From: Actinomadura meyerae
GTDB taxonomy: Bacteria; Actinomycetota; Actinomycetes; Streptosporangiales; Streptosporangiaceae
Length of the DNA stretch: 64,000 bases
Direction: 5' to 3'
Assembly (NCBI RefSeq): GCF_900188445.1
Contig: NZ_FZOR01000005.1
Span: forward strand, 186,001 to 250,000
Shown: one piece after another, positions 37,937 to 45,845 of the stretch
How positions within the stretch are numbered: the first letter of the stretch is position 1
Layout: each line of letters starts with the position of its first letter
Notes under the pieces: model-generated
What the model saw: only the letters and a program-made list of their open reading frames with translations
Told to the model about the DNA's origin: nothing
The model's database searches: none
Made by a program: the position numbers and the translations under genes

Positions 37937-39085
37937 CTACCGGTCGATTCGCTGCTTTTCGGCGTCGAGCCAAACGTACTGGTCGGCGGGGGTGACGGTC
38001 AGGCCCCAGCGGTCGGCGGAGGGGCGGTCGAGGCCGTCCCACCAGTGGTAGGCGTCCTCTACCTCCTGCCACAGGGCGCGATCGCCGAACTGTCGGACTG
38101 GGAACTCCGCCGCACCCGGTTCGACGTCCACGCAAGCCCATGAACCCGACCACGGATCGACCAGCCACACCGCGTACGTACCGCCGTCGTGGTGGGTGAC
38201 GATCAGCTTGCAGCGCGGCACCTTCAGTCCGATCGCCAGCGACGCGTCATACTCGCCCAGCACGGAGTAGGGGTGCGTGTGGGTGGACGACCTGCGGGCC
38301 TCGGCCGCCGCGTCCACGTCCCGGGCCAGCAAGGCACGCTTGCCGCGCTGGGCTCGCAGGCGCATGAACGCCACGTTCCCGACAATGCGGCCTCGCATGG
38401 TGGCATCTCGTGACACCACGAAGGACACCAGCGCGCCGTTGTGGAAGTCAGTGGTCCACGGCACCAGGACCCGACCGCCCGGACGTGTCTGCTCCGCCCA
38501 GGCGTGCGGCACCCGGTCGGCCGCCGCCGTTGCGATGATCCGGTCGAACGGCCCCGACGCCGGGTGGCCCAGTGCGCCGTCGCCGACCGCGACCGTGAGT
38601 TCGTGACCCGCGGCCCGCAGGGCGCGGCGGGCGCGCTCGGCCACCACCGCATCCACCTCCACCGTAGTCACCCGGTCGGCTCCGGTCCGTTCAGCCAGGA
38701 GCGCGGCATTCCACCCCGTGCCCGTGCCGATCTCCAGCACGTTCATGCCCGGCTCGACTGCCAGGGCCGCCAGCATCCGCGCGACGACGTCGGGGCGGCT
38801 GGCCGAACTGGTGATCTCCCGGCCGACCCGCCCCGGCAAGGACGGGACGCCGTCGTCAACCTGCGTGATCACCGCCTCGTTGGCGTAGCACAGTTCCAGC
38901 CACGCGGCTTCGTCGTCCGCCCGGTCCACCGGCACCAGGAAGTCGCCGTCCTCGACCCACACCGTGTCAGGGACGAACCGGTGCCTGGCGACCGCCTCGA
39001 ACGGTCCGCGCCACTCCGGAACCAGGTCGCCGGCCTCGGCGAGTAAGCCGATCAGCCGGGCGGAGAGCTGCGCCGCGTCGGCCAC
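37937..39085 (-). CDS. PIMT-like O-methyltransferase (RiPP-associated type)
   Basis: A 382-aa SAM-dependent methyltransferase related to protein-L-isoaspartate O-methyltransferase. It opens with VPEWRGPFEAVARHRFVPD, has the PIMT-type block ITSSASRPDVVARMLAALAV, SAM motif I VLEIGTGTGWNAALLAER (about residue 115) and GDGALGHPASGPFDRIIATAA. A C-terminal extension of about 150 residues is typical of the forms that accompany ATP-grasp or lanthipeptide RiPP maturation in actinobacteria. Neither a maturase nor a precursor peptide is adjacent, so it appears orphaned. GTG at 39085 is used. It is inserted between DUF397 copies 2 and 3. Confidence 0.82.
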   Translation of the reverse strand: MADAAQLSARLIGLLAEAGDLVPEWRGPFEAVARHRFVPDTVWVEDGDFLVPVDRADDEAAWLELCYANEAVITQVDDGVPSLPGRVGREITSSASRPDVVARMLAALAVEPGMNVLEIGTGTGWNAALLAERTGADRVTTVEVDAVVAERARRALRAAGHELTVAVGDGALGHPASGPFDRIIATAAADRVPHAWAEQTRPGGRVLVPWTTDFHNGALVSFVVSRDATMRGRIVGNVAFMRLRAQRGKRALLARDVDAAAEARRSSTHTHPYSVLGEYDASLAIGLKVPRCKLIVTHHDGGTYAVWLVDPWSGSWACVDVEPGAAEFPVRQFGDRALWQEVEDAYHWWDGLDRPSADRWGLTVTPADQYVWLDAEKQRIDR

Positions 39086-39237
39086 CTACGTGCCACCCTT
39101 CTCGTGCCTGCCTCCGCCGCGCCCATGCGAACCTCCCGCGTCTTCAACACATTGTGCGTTGACCGCTACGCCAAGTCAGCGGGCTTCATGAGCACTATGG
39201 GTATAGCAATGTGTGGCACGGCCGTCAGGCCAGCGCC

Positions 39238-39440
39238 AGGCAGACGGCGGAGGAACGATGGAAGAGCTGAAGGCCACCTGGCGGAAGTCCACCCATTCCA
39301 GCAACCAGGGGGACGACTGCGTCGAACTGGCCGACCTTGGCGAAGTCGTCGGCCTCCGCGACTCCAAAGACCCCGACGGCCCGAAACTGGTCATGCGGCG
39401 CGCCGAGTTCTCCGCCCTCCTGACATCCCTGAAGCGTTAA
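39238..39440 (+). repeat. DUF397 cassette repeat, copy 3
   Basis: 203 bp corresponding to 37279-37481, so the XRE remnant is cut to its last ten or so codons. It is followed by a tail-block copy at 39445-39536. Confidence 0.8.
39258..39440 (+). CDS. DUF397 domain-containing protein, copy 3
   Basis: A 60-aa DUF397 protein (WRKSTHSSNQGDDCVELADL, SKDPDGPKLVMRRAEF). It is the most diverged of the three copies in its first half but identical in the VGLRDSKDPDGPKL core. It has the same GGCGGAGGAACG ribosome site. The XRE partner is absent. Confidence 0.87.
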   Translation: MEELKATWRKSTHSSNQGDDCVELADLGEVVGLRDSKDPDGPKLVMRRAEFSALLTSLKR

Positions 39441-39444
39441 CTCG

Positions 39445-39536
39445 CAGACCGGGCGTAGAGGCCAGCACGGCGGCGGACGACGCGTTCGCCGACGCCAACG
39501 CGTCCTTGTACTCCGCACTTGCCGACCGGCGTCCCG
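39445..39536 (+). repeat. Tail-block repeat, copy 2
   Basis: A 92-bp match to 37486-37577. The reading frame continues to a TAG at 39593-39595, ending LWSAYRR. The rest of the gap to 39721 holds no recognisable gene. Confidence 0.65.
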
Positions 39537-39721
39537 CCGCCTGGCTTGAGGCGATGGCCTCGGCCGCCCGCCTGTGGTCCGCCTACCGCCGGTAGACGGT
39601 CATGCTCGGCGACGGGCATCTCGGGCGGGCTTCCTGAATGCGGCCCTGCCGAAAACCAGGTGAGCGCCGCACCCTATTGCTGGGACGATCGCACGAAAAG
39701 CGATCTTCCGGAGGTGCTCCC

Positions 39722-40129
39722 ATGGCCAGTGCCGTCACCCTGATTCGTTCCGCGTCGCTCTCGGACGTCGCCGAGTACGCCTACGCGGCCACCGCGCCCG
39801 CCAACGCGCGGCTCATCTTCCTCGCGGGGGCATGCCCGCTCAACGCGGACGGTTCCACCGCCGCGATCGGCGACTACGCGGCGCAGGCCGCCAAGTGCGT
39901 CGACAACCTCAAGACCGCTCTCGCCGACGCCGGTGCCACGTTGCAGGACGTCATCAGCACGCGGGTCCTCGTGGCGTCCACCCGCCAGCAAGACCTTGGG
40001 ACGGCGTGGGCGGTCGTGCGCGACGCCTTCGGCGACCACGACGTGCCCAGCACCCTGATGGGCGTGACCGTCCTCGGCTACAACGACCAGTTGGTGGAGC
40101 TGGAGGCCGTCGCAGCGGTCGTCGACTGA
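39722..40129 (+). CDS. Rid-family (YjgF/RidA-like) protein lacking the catalytic Arg
   Basis: A 135-aa protein with the Rid fold: LIFLAGACPLNADGSTAAIGDY, AAKCVDNLKTALADAGATLQDVIST and a C-terminal LVELEAVAAVV strand. RidA enzymes deaminate reactive imines using an Arg (Arg105 in E. coli). The matching place here reads VPSTLMGV, so that Arg is absent and a different reaction or binding role is likely. ATG at 39722 follows CCGGAGGTGCTCCC. It is monocistronic as far as can be seen. Confidence 0.85.
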   Translation: MASAVTLIRSASLSDVAEYAYAATAPANARLIFLAGACPLNADGSTAAIGDYAAQAAKCVDNLKTALADAGATLQDVISTRVLVASTRQQDLGTAWAVVRDAFGDHDVPSTLMGVTVLGYNDQLVELEAVAAVVD

Positions 40130-40154
40130 TCCCCCGCACCGTGGCCTTCACCGG

Positions 40155-41042
40155 CTACGGCCGGTGAAGGGTGCGGTAGCGGCCCGGGGGTGTGCCGAAC
40201 TCTCGTTTGAAAGCGTTGGCGAAGGCGTACTCGGAGGTGTAGCCGACGCGCTTCGCGATCGCCGCCAGCGGGGCGTCTTCGCGGGTCAGGATGCGTGCCG
40301 CCGTCGTGAGGCGCCACCAGGTCAGGTAGCCGAGTGGGGGACGTCCGACCAGGGTCGCGAAGCGGCGCGCGAACGCGGCTCGGGACAGGCCTGCCGTCTT
40401 GCCCAGTTCCTCGACCGTCCAGGGCTTCGCGATGTCGTCGTGCATCGCGCGGAGCGCCGCGCTGACGCCGGGGTCGCCGAGGGCTCCGGCCCAGCCGGTG
40501 CCGGGCTGCTCCTCGTACCACGCCCGCAGGATGAAGAGCAGCAGCGTGTCGAGCAGAGCCGGGACGGCGGCGTCGGTGCCGGGTCCGGGGCGTTCCAGTT
40601 CGGCGGCGAGCAGGCCGGTCGCGGCCTGGAGGCGCGGGTGCCCCGCGGGCAGGTGGATGATCTCGGGGAGGTCGTCGAGGAGCGGGTGCGAGCGGGACCG
40701 GTCGGTGCGGTAGGCGCCGCAGAGTGTGACCGCGTCCGCGCCGTCGTCGGCGGCGGCGGTCACCTCGTTCAGGACGACCTGCTCGTAGGACTCCAGCGGT
40801 CTGGAGGGGTCGTCAGTCAGGCCGTGGGCGCTGCCCTTGGGTGTGAACACCACGTCGCCGGGGCCGAGAGGCACCGGCTCTCCGGCCGGCGGCACCAGCC
40901 AGCCCGTTCCGGCGAGCATGACGTGGAAACCGGCCGCCGGGGAGGCGCGGAACCAGCCGCCCCAGGGCGCCCGTTTCGCGGACCGGGCCGAATGCGGCAG
41001 GCCCGTCCGGACGGAGGCGACCACATCACTCAGAACGTCCAT
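40155..41042 (-). CDS. AraC-family regulator with N-terminal cupin
   Basis: A 295-aa regulator. The N-terminal cupin (PAAGFHVMLAGTGWLVPPAG, PGDVVFTPKGSAHGL) binds a small molecule. The C-terminal AraC DNA-binding domain has two helix-turn-helices: WTVEELGKTAGLSRAAFARRF and PLAAIAKRVGYTSEYAFANAF, ending REFGTPPGRYR. It resembles the cupin_6 AraC group, which often sits beside an oxidoreductase it regulates. It is divergent from the saccharopine-dehydrogenase-like gene 74 bases away, the probable target. ATG at 41042 has a poor ribosome site. Confidence 0.88.
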   Translation of the reverse strand: MDVLSDVVASVRTGLPHSARSAKRAPWGGWFRASPAAGFHVMLAGTGWLVPPAGEPVPLGPGDVVFTPKGSAHGLTDDPSRPLESYEQVVLNEVTAAADDGADAVTLCGAYRTDRSRSHPLLDDLPEIIHLPAGHPRLQAATGLLAAELERPGPGTDAAVPALLDTLLLFILRAWYEEQPGTGWAGALGDPGVSAALRAMHDDIAKPWTVEELGKTAGLSRAAFARRFATLVGRPPLGYLTWWRLTTAARILTREDAPLAAIAKRVGYTSEYAFANAFKREFGTPPGRYRTLHRP

Positions 41043-41116
41043 GGTGAGACGACCACGTATCCAGAAGAGACAATGGATTATTCACAGTCTCACACCCCGC
41101 CCGTACTTTCGAAGCC

Positions 41117-42124
41117 ATGAAGAAGATCGCAATCTATGGCGCGTACGGCTACCAGGGCAGGCTCGTCCTCGACGAGCTGGGCCGGCGCGATGCCGAGGTC
41201 ATCCTGGTGGGGCGTGACGCCGAGCGCCTCGCCGCCGTCGGCGGGGGCCGTGAGACCCGTACCGCCGGCATCGACCATGGCGAGCTCGTCGCCGCCTTCC
41301 GGGGCGTGGACGCGGTCGTCAACTGCGCGGGCCCGTTCACCCCGGCGGGGACGACCGTCGTCCGCGCCGCCATCGCCGCCGGGTGCCACTACGTCGACAC
41401 CTCGGGCGAGCAGCTCCACATCAAGCGCGTCCACGACACCTGCTCGGCGGACGCGCGCCGCGCCGGGGTGATCGTCACGCCCGCGATGACCGACGGCGGC
41501 GTCCCGGGAGACCTCCTCGCCCGCGCCCTGGCCGATCATCTGGGCGGTGGGCCGCTGTGCGAGGTCCTGACCGGGCACTCGGCGACCGGCGGCGGAGGGA
41601 TGTCCCGCGGTTCGCTGCGCTCGCTCCTCGGCACGGCGGACGTCGTGAAGTCCGGCGGTCTCGCCTACGAGGCCGGAGAGTGGCGCGCCGATGCCGCGCC
41701 CCGTCTCGCCGACCTGGAGTTCCCCGGCCTGGGCGCCGTGCCGATGGCCAGGTTCGCGCTGCCGGAGGTCGTCACCATCCCCCGGCACGTCGAGGTCGAG
41801 CACGTCCAGGGGTTCGTCGAGGCCGACCTCGCCGCGCGGTTCTCGGGGGCCGTGGCAGAGGAGGCCGTCAATGCGCTGCCCGAGGGACCGGACGCCGACG
41901 CCCGCCGGGGGCAGCGGTGGGCCGTCGTCGTGGTCGCCACCACCCCGGACGGCCGCCGCGCGACCGGCGTCGCGGAGGGCTTCGACACGTACGGCACGAC
42001 CGCCGCCGTCGCCGCCGAGGGCGTGCTCCGGCTCGACGGGCCCGCAGGGGTTCGCGCGCCGTCCGAAGTGCTGCCGGCTTCCTTCCTGGACGACCTCCGC
42101 GGAGTCACCTGGACGATCAGCTAG
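41117..42124 (+). CDS. Saccharopine dehydrogenase-like NAD(P)-binding protein
   Basis: A 335-aa oxidoreductase with an N-terminal Rossmann motif AIYGAYGYQGRLVLDELGRR and the family blocks GVDAVVNCAGPFTPAGTTVV and AGCHYVDTSGEQLHIKRVHD. This Sacchrp_dh_NADP group includes trans-acting enoyl reductases and many uncharacterised proteins; true saccharopine dehydrogenase activity is unlikely. ATG at 41117. It is divergent from the AraC regulator. Its last 8 bases overlap the convergent thioesterase. Confidence 0.82.
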   Translation: MKKIAIYGAYGYQGRLVLDELGRRDAEVILVGRDAERLAAVGGGRETRTAGIDHGELVAAFRGVDAVVNCAGPFTPAGTTVVRAAIAAGCHYVDTSGEQLHIKRVHDTCSADARRAGVIVTPAMTDGGVPGDLLARALADHLGGGPLCEVLTGHSATGGGGMSRGSLRSLLGTADVVKSGGLAYEAGEWRADAAPRLADLEFPGLGAVPMARFALPEVVTIPRHVEVEHVQGFVEADLAARFSGAVAEEAVNALPEGPDADARRGQRWAVVVVATTPDGRRATGVAEGFDTYGTTAAVAAEGVLRLDGPAGVRAPSEVLPASFLDDLRGVTWTIS

Positions 42125-42536
42125 CGGCTTCGAGGAGCCGCCGCATGGGGGCCGGCACGGGGACGGCCTTCTCCGGGGCGCTCGGGTCCACGCAGACGAG
42201 GGTGAGCGTCGCCGTGCTGGCCCGGGTGCCGTCCTCGCGGACGAAGTCGCCGCGCATGGTGAAGGACGTGCGCCCGACCCGGGACGCGTAGAGGCGGCAT
42301 TCGATCCGGTCGAAGAGGGTGATCGTGCGTTCGTACTCGGCGGTCGCGGCGCGGGTGACGACCGCGACGCCCAGGCGGGACGGGAGCTCGTCGAAGCGCA
42401 GGCCCCGCTCGAACCACCACTCGGTGTGGGTGCGTTCCATCCAGCGCTGGTAGTTGGCGTAGTAGACGATCCCGGCGGGGTCGCAGTCGCCGTAGGACAG
42501 GCGGAACGTCACCCGGTGCAGCGGTTCGTCCGGCAC
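42117..42536 (-). CDS. Acyl-CoA thioesterase (4HBT hot-dog family)
   Basis: A 139-aa hot-dog fold protein. YGDCDPAGIVYYANYQRWME carries the DxDPAGIVYYxNY pattern of 4-hydroxybenzoyl-CoA thioesterase-like enzymes, with the catalytic Asp. It hydrolyses acyl- or aroyl-CoA. GTG at 42536 is preferred because AAAGGGAG lies five to six bases upstream; GTG at 42542 abuts that site. It is divergent from the FCD regulator at 42610 across a direct-repeat box, so it may be a regulated member of the neighbouring catabolic cluster. Confidence 0.85.
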   Translation of the reverse strand: MPDEPLHRVTFRLSYGDCDPAGIVYYANYQRWMERTHTEWWFERGLRFDELPSRLGVAVVTRAATAEYERTITLFDRIECRLYASRVGRTSFTMRGDFVREDGTRASTATLTLVCVDPSAPEKAVPVPAPMRRLLEAAS

Positions 42537-42552
42537 GATCACTCCCTTTGCA

Positions 42553-42575
42553 GATGCTAAGATTTAGATGTTAAG
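42553..42575. promoter_or_regulatory. Direct repeat GATGYTAAG in the thioesterase/FCD gap
   Basis: GATGCTAAG (42553-42561) and GATGTTAAG (42567-42575) are repeated 14 bp apart in an AT-rich island between two divergent genes. A likely regulator site or promoter core; it differs from the livH box. Confidence 0.45.
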
Positions 42576-42609
42576 GGCCGCTCGGCCCATCTCACTCATC
42601 ACCGGGGGA

Positions 42610-43347
42610 ATGGTGAACGGAACGCGCCCGGCGCGCATCCGGCAGCCCCGGCTCGCCGACATGGTCGCCTCCGTGCTGCGCGAGCGGATCGTCAGCGGCG
42701 AGCTGGCCGACGGCGAGGTCATCGGCCCGCAGGACGATCTGCTCGCCGAGTTCGGGGTCAGCAAGCCGTCCATGCGGGAGGCGCTGCGCATCCTGGAGTC
42801 CGAGGGCCTCATCACCGTGCTGCGCGGCAACAAGGGCGGCGCGGTGGTGCACGTGCCGCGGACGGAGACGGCCGCGCAGGCCATCGACCTCGTGCTGCGG
42901 TCCCGGCGGTCGGCGCCCGAGGAGATCGCGGTCGCGCTGGTGCGGCTCGAACCGGTGTGCGCGGGGCTCTGCGCCGAGCGTCCCGACCGGGCGACCAGCG
43001 TGATCCCGGCGCTGGAGGCGGCCCAGCGGGACGTCGAGGCCAACCTGGACGACCTGATCGGCTTCGTCCGGGCGGCGCGGGAGTTCCACGCGCAGCTCGT
43101 GTTCGGGTGCGGCAACGCCGCGATGGCGGTCGCGGTGGGCGCGCTCGAACGGCTCTGGACGGCCGCCGAGCAGGAGTGGGCGGGCTCCGCCGCCGGGCGC
43201 GGCGAGTTCCCCGGGCTCGACCAGCGCTCCGACGGGGTGCGGGCGCACCACCGGCTGATCAAGCTGATCGCGGCCGGTGACGCCGCGGGCGCCGAACGCG
43301 CCGCGCGGCGCCACCTGACCGCGGCCCAGTGCCATGTCCTGAACTAG
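42610..43347 (+). CDS. GntR-family regulator, FCD subfamily, second paralog
   Basis: A 245-aa FadR-type regulator: winged helix QPRLADMVASVLRERIVSGE, then LLAEFGVSKPSMREALRILESEGLI and a helical FCD domain. It is very similar to the regulator at 30998-31819, including the RGNKGGAVVHVPR wing region. It converges on the end of the seven-gene catabolic operon (12 bases between stops) and is divergent from the thioesterase. Likely ligand: a substrate or CoA intermediate of that pathway (inference). ATG at 42610 follows CCGGGGGA. Confidence 0.9.
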   Translation: MVNGTRPARIRQPRLADMVASVLRERIVSGELADGEVIGPQDDLLAEFGVSKPSMREALRILESEGLITVLRGNKGGAVVHVPRTETAAQAIDLVLRSRRSAPEEIAVALVRLEPVCAGLCAERPDRATSVIPALEAAQRDVEANLDDLIGFVRAAREFHAQLVFGCGNAAMAVAVGALERLWTAAEQEWAGSAAGRGEFPGLDQRSDGVRAHHRLIKLIAAGDAAGAERAARRHLTAAQCHVLN

Positions 43348-43359
43348 CTCCCCGGCCGG

Positions 43360-44580
43360 TCAGACCGACCAGGCGATCGGCAGCGCCGACGGCCCCCACA
43401 TCATGAAGGAGTCGACGCGGGTGGGCTCGCCGTCCAGCCGCAGGCCGGGCAGGCGCTCGCCCAGGAGCCGCAGGGAGATCCGCGCCTCCAGCCGGGCCAG
43501 GGCCGCGCCAGGGCAGAAGTACTGCCCCACGCCGAACGACAGGTGCCTGCGGCGCAGGTCGTTCAGGTCCCGGTCCAGGCGGAAGGTGTCGGGGTCCTCC
43601 CACGCGTCCGGGTCCCGGTTGGCGGACGCGTAAAGCCCCTGCACCTTGGACTTCTCCGGGATCTCCACGCCGTGCAGGACGACTGGCCGGGTGTTGGTGC
43701 GGTACAGGCCGAGGACGGGCGGGTCGTAGCGGAGGCTCTCCTCCACGGCCGCGTCCACCAGGTCCGGGTTCGCCCGCACGTCCTCCCATAGGCCGAGGCT
43801 CAGCAGCCGCCATACCGCGTTCCCGATGAGGGACGTCGTCGTCTCGTTGCCTCCCACCAGGAGGAGCAGGATGAGCGGCAGCAGTTCCTCGTCGGTGAAC
43901 GGACGTCCGTCGTGCTCGGCGGTGAGGAGCGCGGTGAGCAGGTCGTCCGGCAGCGCCTCCGGGCCGCGGGCGGCCAAGGTCTCGCGGCGCGACGCCAGGA
44001 TCCCGCCGAAGTAGGCGTCGATCTTGGCGCGGGCCGCGCCCTGGACGGCCGGGTCGGCCGCGTTCTGCCCGGCCATGAACTGGTCCGACCACGCCTTGAA
44101 GTCGTCCCGGTCGGCGGCCGGCACGCCCAGGATCTTCGCGATCACCAGGACGGGCAGCGGCACCGCGAACGCCTCGCACAGGTCGGCGCGGCCGTCCGCG
44201 GCGAACCCGTCGACCAGCCCGGCGGCGGTCGCGGTGATCCAGTCCTCCAGCGCGGCGGTGCGGCGGGCGGTGAACGCCGACGTCACCAGCTTCCGGTAGA
44301 CGGTGTGCTCGGGCGGGTCGGACTTCAGCCCGCCCTCCCGCACGTAGATCGGGCCCTGGCCCCACTCCGACGACCAGAGGCCCCAGTCGTCGAAGAACGC
44401 GGTGACGTCGGCGTGCCGCGACAGCGTGTAGAAGCCGCCGTCGCCGAAGCCCGCGTGGTGGTGCACCGGGCACCCCTCCCGCAGCGCGCGGTGCGCGGGG
44501 GCCGGGTCCGCCAGCACCTCCGGGGAGAACGGGTCGTACTCCCCGGAGGCGCCGGGGCCCGCCGGGCGCATGACCGCCAT
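43360..44580 (-). CDS. Cytochrome P450
   Basis: A 406-aa heme monooxygenase. The I-helix oxygen-binding motif is LLVGGNETTTS, K-helix ExxR reads EESLRYDPP, and the heme-Cys loop is LSFGVGQYFCPGAALARLE. It is soluble, with no membrane anchor, as usual for actinobacterial CYPs. It is the last gene of the catabolic operon; its ATG overlaps the amidohydrolase stop (TGATG). No ferredoxin or ferredoxin reductase lies beside it, so redox partners come from elsewhere. The substrate is unknown. Confidence 0.94.
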   Translation of the reverse strand: MAVMRPAGPGASGEYDPFSPEVLADPAPAHRALREGCPVHHHAGFGDGGFYTLSRHADVTAFFDDWGLWSSEWGQGPIYVREGGLKSDPPEHTVYRKLVTSAFTARRTAALEDWITATAAGLVDGFAADGRADLCEAFAVPLPVLVIAKILGVPAADRDDFKAWSDQFMAGQNAADPAVQGAARAKIDAYFGGILASRRETLAARGPEALPDDLLTALLTAEHDGRPFTDEELLPLILLLLVGGNETTTSLIGNAVWRLLSLGLWEDVRANPDLVDAAVEESLRYDPPVLGLYRTNTRPVVLHGVEIPEKSKVQGLYASANRDPDAWEDPDTFRLDRDLNDLRRRHLSFGVGQYFCPGAALARLEARISLRLLGERLPGLRLDGEPTRVDSFMMWGPSALPIAWSV

Positions 44581-45845
44581 CAGAACGCGTTCGGGTCGGC
44601 CTGGACCTCGGCCGGGACGGGATGCCGGTACAGCTCCGCGGCGTTCTGCCAGGTGAAGCGGCGCACGTCCGCCTCGGGCAGCCCGCCGATCTCCGACTCG
44701 ATGACCGCCTGGGTGTCCGGCCACGTCGAGTCGCAGTGCGGGTAGTCGCTCTCCAGCAGGATGTTCTCCACGCCGATGCGGTCGCGCAGCACGAACGACG
44801 ACTGGTCCTCGACGGCGCAGAACCAGAAGTTGCGCTTGAGGACCTCCGCCGGGGTGAGGCCGATGTCCTTCGTCCACGTCCCGTACATGTCGTGGTAGCT
44901 GAGCATGTGGTCGAGCCGGTCCATGAGCCCGGCGACCCAGCCGATGCCGCCCTCGCTCAGGCAGATCTTCAGGTCCGGGTAGCGGACGGGCAGCAGCGAG
45001 TACAGCCAGTCGACGGCGGCGAACATCGCGTACCCGAAGAACAGCACGCCGACCGTGTCCGGCGGGGCGTCGTCGGCGGTCGCCGGGGACGTCCCGGACG
45101 ATCCGATGTGCAGGTTCACGACCGTGCCCGTCTCCGCGCACGCCCGCATGATCGGGTCCCAGTGGCCGGTGTGCAGGGACGGCAGCCCGAGCTTCTGCGG
45201 CGCCTCGGAGAACGTCACCGCCCTGAAGCCGCGCTCGGCGTTGCGGCGGATCTCCTCCGCGCCGAGCTCCGGGTCGAGCAGCCACGGGATCTGGCACGGG
45301 ATGATCCGGTCCGGGTAGGAGCCGGCCCACTCCTCCAGGTGCCAGTCGTTCCAGGCCCGGACGGACGCGAGCGCCAGCTCCGTGTCGGACGTGGTGAGCT
45401 GGAGCCGCTGCCCCGCGAACCCCGGCAGGAACGACGGGAAGTTCAGCGACGCGTAGATCCCGGCGAGGTCCATGTCCTTGATCCGGTGGTGGATGTCCCA
45501 CGCGCCGCGCCGCATCTCGTCGAACCGGGACGGCTCGAAGCTGTACTCCGACACGGGACGCCCGACGACGGCGTTGAACCCGACGTTCGGGAAGTCCTGC
45601 CCGTCGTACACCCACACCTCGGCGCCGCCGTCGCGCTCCACGACCCGCGGCGCACGGTCGGCGAACTTCGCGGGCATGCGCCCCTCGAACGTGTCCGGCG
45701 GCTCCACGATGTGGTCGTCCACGGAGATGACCGTGTACTTGCGGTCGCGGCGCTCGGGCTCCGGCAGCCAGGTGGGCCCCTCGGCGCCCTTGCCGCCGGT
45801 GGTGAAGCCCGTGTTCGCGGCGAGGTCGTCGATGTTGATGCTCAT
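44580..45845 (-). CDS. Amidohydrolase-2 family protein (decarboxylase/hydratase-like TIM barrel)
   Basis: A 421-aa TIM-barrel protein of the ACMSD/gamma-resorcylate decarboxylase branch of the amidohydrolase superfamily. YTVISVDDHIVEPPDTFEGR is the strand-1 motif, but the usual HxH reads H-I-V, so the second His is missing. VVNLHIGSSGTSP supplies a later His, and LLESDYPHCDSTWPDT the catalytic Asp. It is probably a metal-dependent C-C lyase or hydrolase on a cyclic acid (inference). One-base overlaps link it to the aldolase upstream and the P450 downstream. Confidence 0.85.
   Translation of the reverse strand: MSINIDDLAANTGFTTGGKGAEGPTWLPEPERRDRKYTVISVDDHIVEPPDTFEGRMPAKFADRAPRVVERDGGAEVWVYDGQDFPNVGFNAVVGRPVSEYSFEPSRFDEMRRGAWDIHHRIKDMDLAGIYASLNFPSFLPGFAGQRLQLTTSDTELALASVRAWNDWHLEEWAGSYPDRIIPCQIPWLLDPELGAEEIRRNAERGFRAVTFSEAPQKLGLPSLHTGHWDPIMRACAETGTVVNLHIGSSGTSPATADDAPPDTVGVLFFGYAMFAAVDWLYSLLPVRYPDLKICLSEGGIGWVAGLMDRLDHMLSYHDMYGTWTKDIGLTPAEVLKRNFWFCAVEDQSSFVLRDRIGVENILLESDYPHCDSTWPDTQAVIESEIGGLPEADVRRFTWQNAAELYRHPVPAEVQADPNAF

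Noticed and set aside
39086..39257. RiPP precursor peptide gene beside the PIMT-like methyltransferase
   Set aside because: Only short frames without ribosome sites or leader/core features are visible on either strand.
37186..39595. DUF397 repeats as an insertion sequence or transposon
   Set aside because: No transposase, no terminal inverted repeats and no target-site duplications; the repeats are gene cassettes.
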